A stretch of DNA of 64,000 bases from JANPCX01 sp050916095 (lineage in GTDB: Bacteria > Pseudomonadota > Gammaproteobacteria > Burkholderiales > Burkholderiaceae_C): assembly GCA_050916095.1 (NCBI GenBank), contig CP050901.1, positions 1,302,001-1,366,000 of the forward strand. The letters are read 5' to 3'. The notes beneath the pieces are model-generated. The model did not search any database, was not told where the DNA came from, and worked only from the letters and a program-made list of their open reading frames with translations. The position numbers were made by a program, and so were the translations under genes. Of the stretch, positions 1 through 8,294 are shown piece by piece (position 1 is the stretch's first letter; each line of letters opens with the position of its first letter).

Positions 1-168
1 CAGATTCACAGCGCTGAGCAATTCAGGGTCGCAATCGAAGTCGGGAAACCCTTGCCCTAAGTTCACCGCTTGATGTTCTTGAGCCAATGCCGACATCACG
101 CTGAAGATGGTGGTGCCCACTTGAGGCAAACGGCTTCTTAACTGGAGTGGAGGTGAGTTCGAGTTCAT
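1..168 (-). CDS. ybdL: PLP-dependent methionine aminotransferase, N-terminal part (runs off left edge)
   Basis: Only the first 56 codons are in the window. From the ATG (complement of 166-168) residues 12-30 read SRLPQVGTTIFSVMSALAQ, then NLGQGFPDFD at 36-45. This is the start of class I aminotransferases of the YbdL/methionine aminotransferase group, in which this segment begins the substrate-binding small domain. The family uses PLP to transaminate methionine and related amino acids in the cytosol. The gene lies 33 bp downstream of the CysB-type regulator on the same strand and may be the last gene of the lptF-lptG-cbiX-cysB transcript. The PLP lysine lies outside the window, so the function rests on N-terminal similarity only. 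Confidence 0.8.
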   Translation of the reverse strand, partial: MNSNSPPLQLRSRLPQVGTTIFSVMSALAQEHQAVNLGQGFPDFDCDPELLSAVNL

Positions 169-201
169 GGCGCTGGAGGGGCTTGGAAGATGGTTGAAGG
201 T

Positions 202-1152
202 TCACATCGATTCGTCTTGGCTGCCGCTTTGCCCCGCGAGCGTTTGTTCAATGAGTTGGCGGCTCAAGCGTGGCGCTACCAATTGTGCAAAGGCGTAAAC
301 AAAACTGCGCAGATAGGCCCCACGCTTGAAGGCCATGCGGGCCACATTGGGTCCAAAAAGGTGGCCCACAGGGCGTGCCACCAAATCGCCCCCAGGCGGA
401 TCTTCTTTCATGGCCATCTCCGACACGATGCCCACGCCCAAGCCCAAACGCACATAGGTTTTGATCACGTCTGCATCAATCGCTTCCAGCACCACATTGG
501 TCTTGAGCTTGTGTGCGGCGAAGGTTTGATCAATGCGGCTGCGGCCGGCAAAAGAAGGGTGATAGGAAATGAGGGGTTCTTGCGCCAACTGCACGAGGCT
601 CAAACGTTCGACCTGCGCAAAGGGATGGCCAACGGGCACCACCACCACATGGTGCCATTCGTAGCAGGGCAGGGTGATCAGCTCCTCGTAGCTGGAGAGC
701 GACTCCGTGGCCAAACCGACCTCGGCCACGTCCTCCAGCAGCATCTTGGCGACTTGTTCGGGGGTGCCCTGGTGCAGGCTGACATTGACTTTGGGGTAGC
801 GCTTGCGCAACTGGGCGATGGGCCCGGGCAGCACATAACGGGCTTGGTTGTGCGTGGTGGCAATGGACAGCGTGCCCGCATCTTGCTGTGAGAACTCGTG
901 TCCGATGCGCTTGAGGTTGTTGACCTCACGCATGATGACCTCAATGGCCTTGAGCACCTCCTGCCCGGGCTCGGTCACTCGACGCAAACGTTTGCCGTGC
1001 CTGGCAAAAATGTCTACACCCAGTTCGCCCTCTAATTCCAAGATGGCCTTGGAAATACCTGGTTGCGAGGTGTGCAGCGCCTTGGCCGCCTCGGTCAAAT
1101 TGAGTTTTTGCCGGACCGCTTCTTGGACAAAACGAAACTGGTGCAAGTTCAT
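202..1152 (-). CDS. cysB: LysR-family transcriptional regulator, CysB type
   Basis: A 316-residue LysR-type regulator. An N-terminal winged HTH (about residues 1-60, with AAKALHTSQPGISKAILELE as the recognition region) is followed by a periplasmic-binding-protein-like effector domain. The segment TTHNQARYVLP at about residue 100 is typical of CysB/Cbl, where it helps form the sulfate/N-acetylserine pocket. CysB proteins activate sulfate uptake and cysteine biosynthesis. The ATG overlaps the stop of the upstream cbiX-like gene by four bases (ATGA), suggesting translational coupling. In this lineage the regulator commonly sits in this cluster rather than beside cys structural genes. Whether it is CysB or the paralogue Cbl cannot be decided from sequence alone. 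Confidence 0.9.
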   Translation of the reverse strand: MNLHQFRFVQEAVRQKLNLTEAAKALHTSQPGISKAILELEGELGVDIFARHGKRLRRVTEPGQEVLKAIEVIMREVNNLKRIGHEFSQQDAGTLSIATTHNQARYVLPGPIAQLRKRYPKVNVSLHQGTPEQVAKMLLEDVAEVGLATESLSSYEELITLPCYEWHHVVVVPVGHPFAQVERLSLVQLAQEPLISYHPSFAGRSRIDQTFAAHKLKTNVVLEAIDADVIKTYVRLGLGVGIVSEMAMKEDPPGGDLVARPVGHLFGPNVARMAFKRGAYLRSFVYAFAQLVAPRLSRQLIEQTLAGQSGSQDESM

Positions 1153-1523
1153 GATTTTGGAGTCATGCCCTTGATGGCTGCATCCGCCATGGCTTGCACC
1201 ACGCTGGCGACTTCACCAATGGCGGGGCGCAACTGCCACAACACGGCGGGGTGCTGGCGCTTGAGCTGGTCCATCAATTCGGGCAAGTCTTTGCGCACGT
1301 GACCGCCGGCGCCCAAAAACAAGGGCAATACATCCACCTCCGTGCAACCCGCTTGCGCCAAACTTGCGCCAGCCTCGATCAAATTGGGTGCCATGAACTC
1401 TAGGAAAGCCAGTTCCACCGGCATAGATGGTGCAGTGGCCTGCACGCGCTCTTTGATGTCGATGAAAGGCAATGCCCAGCGGGGATCGCGGGCGCCGTGG
1501 GCGAATAAAAGCAAGCCTTGCAT
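1149..1523 (-). CDS. CbiX/SirB-like chelatase-family protein
   Basis: A 124-residue single-domain protein starting MQGLLLFAHGARDPRW. The HGARDP motif near the N-terminus holds the metal-binding histidine of the CbiX/SirB class II chelatases, and a second conserved patch, LPLFLGAGGHVRKDLP, supplies the other histidine. Family members insert cobalt or iron into sirohydrochlorin for cobalamin or siroheme synthesis, and short forms act as dimers. The start chosen is the internal ATG at 1523 because the longer frame upstream has no family similarity and overlaps lptG. It lies 20 bp after lptG and overlaps cysB by ATGA. A role in siroheme (sulfite reductase) synthesis would fit its link to a CysB regulator; that is inference. 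Confidence 0.85.
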   Translation of the reverse strand: MQGLLLFAHGARDPRWALPFIDIKERVQATAPSMPVELAFLEFMAPNLIEAGASLAQAGCTEVDVLPLFLGAGGHVRKDLPELMDQLKRQHPAVLWQLRPAIGEVASVVQAMADAAIKGMTPKS

Positions 1524-1543
1524 CGTGTGTCTTTGGAAAAAGG

Positions 1544-2695
1544 TTATCGGTAACGAATCAGCCAGGTGAATGCGGCCATGGAAAGCAGCAGATAGAAAAC
1601 GCTCGGTACAGCCGCAACCATCCACGGCGTCCAGTTTTGCAACAAACCCACGTGCGAGGCCAAGTTGTTCAACAGGACAAAACTGATGCCTATCATGATG
1701 CCGCCAAACACCTTCAGGCTGATGCCCTGGCCGCCGCGTGTGTGCATGTAGGCGAAGGGCAGCGCCAGGCCCACCATGACTAAACAGGCCAAAGGGTAAA
1801 GCGCACGTTTCCAGAACTGAATTTCGTGCCGCTGCGCGGCTTGTTCGTTGTCAGACAGGTGTGCGACATAACGCCCTAACTCCAAGGTCGACATCGTATT
1901 CAATGGCATGACTGCGGCCGTGACCACATCGGCTGACAAGGTGCTGTGCCAAGAGAAAGTGTCCAGCTCTTCAGTTCGCGTTCGCAAGTCAAGGCCATGC
2001 GCTGTGGTGTCTCTGCTTGCAATGGCGCTCTTCACGTCGGGTAGCGGCCAATGGGTGATCGTGGCGCGCTTCAAGGTCCACACAGAGTTGTTGCTCACCA
2101 CGGCGGATTGGGCTTGAATGCGTTGCAAGAGTCGGCCTTGAGGGTCGAACTCAAAGATTCGCACGTATTGCAGTTCGCCTTTGCTTCCGGTGCGGCCCAC
2201 ATGAATGGAGTAGCTGCGTTCTCCCTCTGGTGTAGATTGTTTTTCTTTCATCCAAGCGCCGGCGCGTCCTATGCTGACGCTGCCCTTGAAGCTGGCTCGT
2301 AGCTGGTTGCCCAGTCTTTCACTGGCCGGCGCGAGGTAGTCACCGACCAGGAAGGTGAAAAGACCAAAGGCCAGTCCCAAACTTGCAAGCAGTGTCAGTG
2401 CACGCTCAGGCCCCAGGCCCGCTGTGCGAAGAATGGTGTACTCCGATGCCTGTGCCATGCGCGCCAAGGTGTAGATGGTGCCGATCAACACAGCAATCGG
2501 TGCAAGTTCGTAAAGATGACCGGGTATTTGCAACAGGCAGTAAACCGCAGCGTGCAGCAGGCTATAACCACGCGCGCCCAGGTCGCCGAGTTCTTGGACA
2601 AAATCAATGAAGAAAAACAAGGACAAGAAAGCCAAGGCGACAAATGCGACCGAGGACAGGATGTCAGAGAAGAACAGTCGGCGGACGGTTTTCAT
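1544..2695 (-). CDS. lptG: LPS export ABC transporter permease LptG
   Basis: A 383-residue inner-membrane permease of the YjgP/YjgQ family. It has three N-terminal membrane segments, a large periplasmic beta-jellyroll domain (about residues 130-270) and three C-terminal membrane segments. With LptF and the LptB ATPase it extracts lipopolysaccharide from the inner membrane and feeds it to the LptC-LptA bridge. Translation most likely starts at the ATG at 2695 (MKTVRRLFFSDILSSV), which overlaps the lptF stop by four bases, as usual for this pair. A longer frame extends 20 codons upstream into lptF but lacks family similarity. Confidence 0.95.
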   Translation of the reverse strand: MKTVRRLFFSDILSSVAFVALAFLSLFFFIDFVQELGDLGARGYSLLHAAVYCLLQIPGHLYELAPIAVLIGTIYTLARMAQASEYTILRTAGLGPERALTLLASLGLAFGLFTFLVGDYLAPASERLGNQLRASFKGSVSIGRAGAWMKEKQSTPEGERSYSIHVGRTGSKGELQYVRIFEFDPQGRLLQRIQAQSAVVSNNSVWTLKRATITHWPLPDVKSAIASRDTTAHGLDLRTRTEELDTFSWHSTLSADVVTAAVMPLNTMSTLELGRYVAHLSDNEQAAQRHEIQFWKRALYPLACLVMVGLALPFAYMHTRGGQGISLKVFGGIMIGISFVLLNNLASHVGLLQNWTPWMVAAVPSVFYLLLSMAAFTWLIRYR

Positions 2696-3789
2696 GAGCG
2701 GCCGCCCTTTGACCGCTGCCAGCCGCCGAAAGAAGTGGCATGGTCGCGCCACCACAACATGGCCAGCGCAATGAAGAGCGCAAATCCATGCACGGTGAAA
2801 AGCGACTCACCCATGGTCAGTTTGTTCGACGTGACCCAGGCGTTGGAGAGGTTGATCAAGTTGTAGTAAACGATGAATGCCAACAGCGCCAACAACATAT
2901 TCCAGTTGCTCGCGCGGCGTGGGTTAGATGCGGACAGGACGGTGCCCAGCAGCAGCATGTTGGCGGCGGCCAGTATCAAGCCCAAACGCCAAACCAGTTC
3001 GCCCTGGTGTGCAGCAATGGGATTGATCAGCAGTTGCCAAGTGGATTGCGCTTTCGGGGGAAGGTTGGTGGCGTCGCGCAGCACTGCTTCTCCCGCCAGT
3101 ATTCGGTAGGTCTCGAAGCGAGCAATCGTTCGTTCACCGGTGCCCAGGTTCTCTTCATTGCGCTGTCCATTTTCCAGAACCAAGAAGCGGTCATCGCCCA
3201 CGACCTCGATGCGGCCGCGTTCGGCCGTGGTGATCGACTCTTTCTCGTCGTCTTTGGACAGGATGAAAACGTTGCGTCCGGTGGCACCGTCCGCGCCATC
3301 ACGTTCTATGAAAAAGACTCTCTTGCCATCGCTAGAGCTTTGAAATTGGCCCGGCGCGACCCGCGACAAATCAGAGCGTTGCTCGTAGCGGTCCCTGAGC
3401 TCCACGCTGCGCTGGTTGACCCAGGGCCAGACCAGCATGGCCAGCACGGCGACAACCAACAGGATCGGCCACGCCATGCGTAGTACAGGGCGCACAAACC
3501 TGGACAAGCTGATGCCGCTGGAGAACCAAATCGTCATTTCGCTGTCGCGGTACATGCGGCCCAAGGTGGCGACGACGGAAATGAAGAGGGACAGCGCCAG
3601 CATGGTGGGCAACTGCCCAAGTGCGGTGTAGCCCAAATAGAGAACCACATCTTGTGGCGCGATGCGTCCGCCTGCGGCCTGCCCCAGGGTTCGTATTAAG
3701 AACATCGTGAGCACGATGGTCAGGACCACCACCAAAGTGGCACTGAAGCTGCGCGCTAGCTCTCGTCGTATGGTGGAATCGAATAACAT
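2692..3789 (-). CDS. lptF: LPS export ABC transporter permease LptF
   Basis: A 365-residue partner of LptG with the same topology: membrane helices around residues 13-35, 55-75 and 100-120, a periplasmic jellyroll, then three C-terminal helices. It starts MLFDSTIRRELARSFSATL and is essential for LPS export in Gram-negative bacteria. It is the first gene of the leftward lptF-lptG-cbiX-cysB set. Its start codon lies only 29 bp from the divergent pepA start, so the promoters of both genes must overlap each other or lie inside coding sequence. Confidence 0.95.
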   Translation of the reverse strand: MLFDSTIRRELARSFSATLVVVLTIVLTMFLIRTLGQAAGGRIAPQDVVLYLGYTALGQLPTMLALSLFISVVATLGRMYRDSEMTIWFSSGISLSRFVRPVLRMAWPILLVVAVLAMLVWPWVNQRSVELRDRYEQRSDLSRVAPGQFQSSSDGKRVFFIERDGADGATGRNVFILSKDDEKESITTAERGRIEVVGDDRFLVLENGQRNEENLGTGERTIARFETYRILAGEAVLRDATNLPPKAQSTWQLLINPIAAHQGELVWRLGLILAAANMLLLGTVLSASNPRRASNWNMLLALLAFIVYYNLINLSNAWVTSNKLTMGESLFTVHGFALFIALAMLWWRDHATSFGGWQRSKGGRS

Positions 3790-3818
3790 CGTTGCTTAAA
3801 TTTGACTAGCGCAGGATT

Positions 3819-5312
3819 ATGGACTTCAAGCATCAAATCGGCTCTTCCCTTCAATTGGCCACTTTGCGGGCCGATGCCTTGCTTCTGGTGGTGACACCCG
3901 ATTTGTTGGAAAGCGCAAGCTCTCGGCTAGACAAGCCTGGGCTGGATCCCGTGCTCAAGCGATTGATTGCCGACGCTGTCAAGGCGGGTGACTTTGCTCT
4001 TAAGTCCGGGCGCACCTTGTACCTGCATCACCCCGACGGGGTGGCGGCGACCCGTGTGGTGATCACGGCCGCTGCGAACGAGAGTGCGAAGGCCTACAAG
4101 GCCGCACTGGCACACGGCTTAGCCTTGCTGAAGACAGCGGGGGCAAGCCAACTGTTGGTGGGCGGCACGGTGCCGCTCTCGCAGGAGCACGCCTTTGCTG
4201 CAGTCGTGGCCGCTGGTGATGCGCACTATGTCTATCGGCACAGCAAGCCCAGCGCACCAATGGCACCCAAATGGGCACGGGTAACCTTGCTTTGTCGCAA
4301 GGAGGAGGTGAAAGACGTCACTTCCGGTCTGGCGCTCGGGCAGGCTGTAGCCAACGGCATGCGTTTGGCCAAAGAATGCGCTAACCGCCCGGGCAACCTC
4401 TGTACACCGAGTCACCTCGCTTCTGAGGCTAAAGCCTTGGCCAAACAGCATGGTTTGAAGGTCGAGGTGCTGGACCGCAAAGCGGTTGAAAAACTCGGCA
4501 TGGGTGCATTTTTGGCTGTGGCGCAAGGTTCGCAAGAGCCACTGCGATTCATCGTGTTGCGCTACGAGGGGGCTCCCGCATCAGCGAAAAAAGCGGCGGC
4601 GCCCCCGATTGTTTTGGTCGGCAAGGGCATCACCTTTGACAGCGGCGGAATCTCCATCAAACCCGCCGCCGACATGGACGAAATGAAGTTCGACATGGGC
4701 GGTGCCGCCAGCGTGCTGGGCACCATGGCAGCGATCGCGGAGCTTCGCCCCAAGTTGAACTTGGTGGTGATCATTCCGAGCTGCGAGAACATGCCCAGCG
4801 GAGCGGCGGTTAAACCCGGTGATGTGGTCACCACCATGTCGGGCCAGACGGTTGAAATTCTCAACACTGATGCCGAGGGGCGCTTGATTCTGTGCGACGC
4901 CTTGACCTATGCCGAGCGCTTCAAGCCGCGTGTCGTGGTGGATGTGGCGACGCTGACTGGTGCTTGCGTGATTGCCTTGGGCCACCACCACTCTGGCCTC
5001 TTCACGACCGACGAGGCGTTGGCGGCAGACATGCTGAAGTGTGGCGAGACTGCGCTGGATCCATGCTGGCGCTTGCCACTGGATGACGAATACGATGAAG
5101 GCCTCAAAAGCAATTTTGCCGACATGGGCAATGTGGGCCCACGAGCCGGCGGTGCCATCACTGCGGCCATGTTCTTGAAGCGTTACACCGCCAAGTACCG
5201 TTGGGTGCATCTGGACATTGCGGGCACGGCATGGAAATCCGGCGCAGCAAAGGGCAGCACAGGGCGTCCCGTGCCGTTGCTGACCCAGTTTGTGCTGTCT
5301 CAACAAGACTGA
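3819..5312 (+). CDS. pepA: Leucyl aminopeptidase (M17 family)
   Basis: A 497-residue cytosolic dinuclear-metal aminopeptidase that removes N-terminal amino acids from peptides. The M17 signatures are intact: VGKGITFDSGGISIKP (metal- and substrate-binding Lys and Asp) at about residue 267, KFDMGGAA, and NTDAEGRLILCDAL (metal-binding Asp/Glu and catalytic Arg) at about 348. The N-terminal 160 residues form the less conserved alpha/beta domain. The ATG at 3819 follows an AGGA ribosome-binding site. In some bacteria the same protein also acts in plasmid recombination and transcriptional control; nothing here tests that. holC follows 22 bp later. Confidence 0.96.
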   Translation: MDFKHQIGSSLQLATLRADALLLVVTPDLLESASSRLDKPGLDPVLKRLIADAVKAGDFALKSGRTLYLHHPDGVAATRVVITAAANESAKAYKAALAHGLALLKTAGASQLLVGGTVPLSQEHAFAAVVAAGDAHYVYRHSKPSAPMAPKWARVTLLCRKEEVKDVTSGLALGQAVANGMRLAKECANRPGNLCTPSHLASEAKALAKQHGLKVEVLDRKAVEKLGMGAFLAVAQGSQEPLRFIVLRYEGAPASAKKAAAPPIVLVGKGITFDSGGISIKPAADMDEMKFDMGGAASVLGTMAAIAELRPKLNLVVIIPSCENMPSGAAVKPGDVVTTMSGQTVEILNTDAEGRLILCDALTYAERFKPRVVVDVATLTGACVIALGHHHSGLFTTDEALAADMLKCGETALDPCWRLPLDDEYDEGLKSNFADMGNVGPRAGGAITAAMFLKRYTAKYRWVHLDIAGTAWKSGAAKGSTGRPVPLLTQFVLSQQD

Positions 5313-5334
5313 CCACCCGCGACAAACGACGCGA

Positions 5335-5769
5335 ATGACAGAAATTCAGTTTCACTTCAACGTGCCCGACCGTTTGGTCTACGCCTGTCGGTTGCTGCGC
5401 AAGGCGATGCGCAAAGTAGCCGGAATTTCGGTGCTGGGTGATGTTGGGGACATGGAGCGCCTGAATCGCCAGCTTTGGTCGTTTGAATCCGCCGAGTTTT
5501 TGCCGCACGTTTTGGTTCGTGGCGATGACGCAGTGGCCCCCGCCTTGGTTCAGACACCGCTGTGGTTGTTGACCGATTTGGCTCGTTCACCATCTGAACA
5601 CAAGGTGTTGGTCAATCTTGGTGCCGCCCCTGTCAGCGCGGTGGAGCGTTTTGATCGTTTGGTGGAGATCGTCTCTACCGACGCAAACGACCGTGATGCT
5701 GCGCGGCTGCGGTGGCGTCACTATGCGGGTTTGGGCTTACCCATTCAAAAGTTTGAGGTCCCGGCATGA
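5335..5769 (+). CDS. holC: DNA polymerase III chi subunit
   Basis: A 144-residue protein beginning MTEIQFHFNVPDRLVYACRL, the typical opening of HolC. Chi links the clamp loader to single-stranded-DNA-binding protein at the replication fork. The C-terminal region RWRHYAGLGLPIQKFEV matches the family's conserved end. The internal ATG at 5335 is preferred over an upstream ATG at 5290, which would overlap the pepA coding region and precedes no conserved residues. pepA-holC is a common pair in beta- and gammaproteobacteria, and the next gene overlaps holC by ATGA. Confidence 0.93.
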   Translation: MTEIQFHFNVPDRLVYACRLLRKAMRKVAGISVLGDVGDMERLNRQLWSFESAEFLPHVLVRGDDAVAPALVQTPLWLLTDLARSPSEHKVLVNLGAAPVSAVERFDRLVEIVSTDANDRDAARLRWRHYAGLGLPIQKFEVPA

Positions 5770-6164
5770 GCCTGTTCAAAGCCAATGTGCCGCCAAGCCG
5801 AGTGCCGACGTTGACCGAGGTGGTCGAAGTTCATGGTGCTTTGACCGAAGAGGTGATGCCCGCTGCGAGTCCTGCGGATGCGGTTGCCCGCGCTGTGGCG
5901 GCCCCTACAGCCCAACCGTCAACGACCGCGTCATTACCTCAACCGCTAAACACCGACCTCCTGACTCAGCAGGTAATGACTGACATTCAGCAGCAAATCG
6001 ACGCCATGCTGGAAGTGCGGCTGAAAGAAGCCTTGGCGCCCATCGTCACGCGATTGACCGATGCGCTGGCAAGAGACGCACGGTCCGAACTTGCCAAAGT
6101 GATGAAGGAAGTGGTTTCTCGCTGCGTGGCTGAAGAAGTTCGTCGCACTCAATCCAAGCGGTGA
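5766..6164 (+). CDS. Conserved small protein downstream of holC, function unknown
   Basis: A 132-residue protein whose ATG overlaps the holC stop (ATGA), so it is probably translationally coupled. The first 65 residues are rich in Ala, Pro, Thr and Val and likely disordered. Residues 68-130 are predicted helical, with regularly spaced hydrophobic residues and charges (QQQIDAMLEVRLKEALAPIV, then ARSELAKVMKEVVSRCVAEE), consistent with an amphipathic or coiled-coil segment. I do not recognise a named domain. Its position suggests a link to the replication clamp loader, but that is only contextual. Confidence 0.8.
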   Translation: MSLFKANVPPSRVPTLTEVVEVHGALTEEVMPAASPADAVARAVAAPTAQPSTTASLPQPLNTDLLTQQVMTDIQQQIDAMLEVRLKEALAPIVTRLTDALARDARSELAKVMKEVVSRCVAEEVRRTQSKR

Positions 6165-6212
6165 GACCCTGCCGCAGCATGTGGTGATGCCACGCCATTT
6201 TTGCCGGTGCTT

Positions 6213-6325
6213 AGAGCCGCTAACAAAACCGTTCGGGCTGAGCTTGTCGAAGCCAGCGCGTACCTCGGTGCAAGGCCCTTCGACCTCGGGGCGAACGGTG
6301 TATGCAGTGTTTTGTTAGCGGCTCT
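6213..6325. repeat. 113-bp palindromic element with 17-bp terminal inverted repeats (REP-like CTTCGAC family)
   Basis: Perfect 17-base arms, agagccgctaacaaaac at 6213-6229 and its reverse complement at 6309-6325, enclose inner arms CGTTCGGGCTGAGCTTGTCG and CTTCGACCTCGGGGCGAACGG. Related inner sequences recur at 35591-35688 and 46161-46233. It lies between the holC operon and a lipoprotein gene and could fold into a long hairpin in RNA, perhaps acting as a terminator. It contains no ORF. Confidence 0.8.
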
Positions 6326-6552
6326 TAGGCTGTGCGGCCGGGTTGTGTGCGTGACCCCAAGGCAAAGTACTCGGCGCTGCGGCCCGAAAGCGGTGCGCCG
6401 ATCAGGACGGTTTGCTCGGGACTCTGCGAGATATAAAGACCGCGAATGGCTACTTCGGCCAGATCGATTGATGGGTGCGACCCTGATTCCGTTTCGATAA
6501 AAACTACACTATTCTATGGATTCGCCAAGACCAACTACAGGAGTCAGGTTGC

Positions 6553-7746
6553 ATGAAAAAGTCACTGTTCCCTACCGCCATTTTGGCGGCCATGATGCTA
6601 GTTGCTTGTGGCAAAAAGGAAGAAGCTCCTTCTGCGGCCGCGCCAGCTGCGGCACCCCCAGCCGCGCCTACTGAACTCGTCGTCAAGATTGGTCACGTAG
6701 GACCCACCAGCGGTGCCATCGCCCACTTGGGCAAAGACAACGAGATGGGCGCTCGCATGGCCATCGACGAACTCAATGCCAAGGGCGTCATGATTGGCGG
6801 TACCAAGGCGAAGTTTGAATTGCTCGCCGAGGATGATGGCGCAGATCCAAAACAAGGCACCGCCGTCGCACAAAAGCTGATGGACGCGAAAGTCAACGGC
6901 GTGATTGGTCACTTGAACTCAGGCACCACCATTCCGGCCTCCAAGGTTTATTCGGACGCAGGCGTTCCACAGATTTCGCCGTCTGCCACCAACCCAATCT
7001 ATACACGCAACGGTTACAAAACAGCCTTCCGTTTGGTCGCCGACGATGCACACCTTGGTGGTACTTTGGGCCGCTATGCTGTCAACGAACTCAAGGGCAA
7101 ATCGATTGCCGTGATTGACGACCGCACCGCTTATGGTCAAGGCATTGCCCAACAGTTTGAGAAAGCCGTCAAGGCGGCTGGCGGTGCTGTTGCTGAACGT
7201 CAGTTCACCACCGACAAAGCGACGGACTTCGCCGCTATTTTGACCGCCGTGCGCGCCGCGAAAGCCGACGTGGTTTTCTTTGGTGGCATGGATGCTGTTG
7301 CTGGCCCCATGATTCGCCAAATGAACCAGCTCGGCATCAAAGCGAAGTTCTTGGGTGGTGACGGCATTTGCACAGGCGAGTTGCCCAAGCTGGCTGCCGG
7401 TGCCATGGGGGATGGACAGGTGATTTGCGCAGAAGCCGGTGGTGTAGAAGGCGAGCAAAAAGCCAGTATGGAAAAGTTCAGAGCTGACTTCAAAGCCAAG
7501 TTCAACACCGATGTGCAAATCTATGCACCGTATGTGTATGACGCCGTCAATGTCATGGTCGCGGCCATGGAAAAAGCTGGTTCCGCCGAGCCTGCCAAGT
7601 ACCTTCCCGTGTTGGCCGCAACCGATGGCTACAAGGGCGTGACTGGCACCATCTCCTTCGATGAAAAGGGTGACATCAAGAACGGCGCCTTGACCCTGTT
7701 CACGTACAAAGCTGAGAAGCGAGACCAGATCGCGGTTGTTCGTTGA
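6553..7746 (+). CDS. Branched-chain amino acid ABC transporter substrate-binding lipoprotein (LivJ/LivK type)
   Basis: A 397-residue type I periplasmic binding protein. MKKSLFPTAILAAMMLVACG gives a lipoprotein signal with lipobox LVAC (Cys 19), so it should be membrane-anchored, followed by an Ala/Pro-rich linker to residue 40. The mature domain (VVKIGHVGPTSGAIAHLG onward) matches Leu/Ile/Val-binding proteins, which deliver ligands to LivHMGF permeases. No permease or ATPase genes are adjacent. The next gene is about 92% identical over the mature domain. An AGGAGT ribosome-binding site precedes the ATG, and a strong terminator follows. Confidence 0.92.
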   Translation: MKKSLFPTAILAAMMLVACGKKEEAPSAAAPAAAPPAAPTELVVKIGHVGPTSGAIAHLGKDNEMGARMAIDELNAKGVMIGGTKAKFELLAEDDGADPKQGTAVAQKLMDAKVNGVIGHLNSGTTIPASKVYSDAGVPQISPSATNPIYTRNGYKTAFRLVADDAHLGGTLGRYAVNELKGKSIAVIDDRTAYGQGIAQQFEKAVKAAGGAVAERQFTTDKATDFAAILTAVRAAKADVVFFGGMDAVAGPMIRQMNQLGIKAKFLGGDGICTGELPKLAAGAMGDGQVICAEAGGVEGEQKASMEKFRADFKAKFNTDVQIYAPYVYDAVNVMVAAMEKAGSAEPAKYLPVLAATDGYKGVTGTISFDEKGDIKNGALTLFTYKAEKRDQIAVVR

Positions 7747-7781
7747 GGCAACCAAGCTCTGATTGAGTGAGGTTTGAACAC

Positions 7782-7810
7782 AAGCACCCCACCCAGGGGT
7801 GCTTTTTTTT
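7782..7810 (+). terminator. Rho-independent terminator after first binding-protein gene
   Basis: A 9-bp stem (AAGCACCCC at 7782-7790 with GGGGTGCTT at 7796-7804) and 5-base loop run into a tract of eight T residues. The same stem sequence is reused after the second paralogue at 9480, consistent with tandem duplication. Confidence 0.92.
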
Positions 7811-8294
7811 ACCTGTGCTGACCTGGTCTGGCTAGGAGTCTGCGCGGCAGAAGACCAACGCCACAGAAAGTCGTAGTTTCAGGGGTTCTTAACCCCTTGG
7901 CACCTTCGAGAAAATCGCACCTGCGCGAGTCTGAGAGGTCGAAATTCGGGTGGTCATTTTGAAATCTTTCTGGCGCGCAGACTCCAAGCACAGCGAGTCG
8001 ACCATTCAGCGAATTCCTGCGCAATTCGAACCACCACACCCCCACTGTGGTGCGATTCAGGTTCAAAAGTTGATTTGTCAGGGAGTAAATTCGGCTCAAT
8101 GTCGGTGCATCAGATTTTTTATCTGATTTAATTGAGTTTTGTGAATGATGTTGCACCTCATGTTGATTTTTATAGCTATGAATGCCGTTTCTTTTCGGTT
8201 AACGTTCCACCGCGTTGAACATGGTCAAGCGTCTTGATTCAACCATTCTTCGTTTCCTGTTTTCCAACTATTCGTTTTACAACCGGAGGTTCTC
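7811..8294. other. 484-bp intergenic region between paralogous binding-protein genes
   Basis: I see no convincing gene. A 12-base inverted repeat pair, ggagtctgcgcg at 7835-7846 and its complement at 7974-7985, bounds a 151-bp segment that may be a small mobile relic. A short hairpin with a T-rich loop lies at about 8108-8128. The last 100 bases are AT-rich, as expected for the promoter of the second binding-protein gene, whose ATG has a GGAGG ribosome-binding site at 8286-8290. Confidence 0.5.

Noticed and set aside
1524..1625. Longer start for the CbiX-like gene at 1625
   Set aside because: The extra 34 residues overlap the lptG 3' end and lack similarity; the HGARDP motif sits at the expected distance from ATG 1523.
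7809..8156. 115-residue minus-strand frame between the two binding-protein genes
   Set aside because: No ribosome-binding site, odd composition and no conserved motif; it ends in the terminator.
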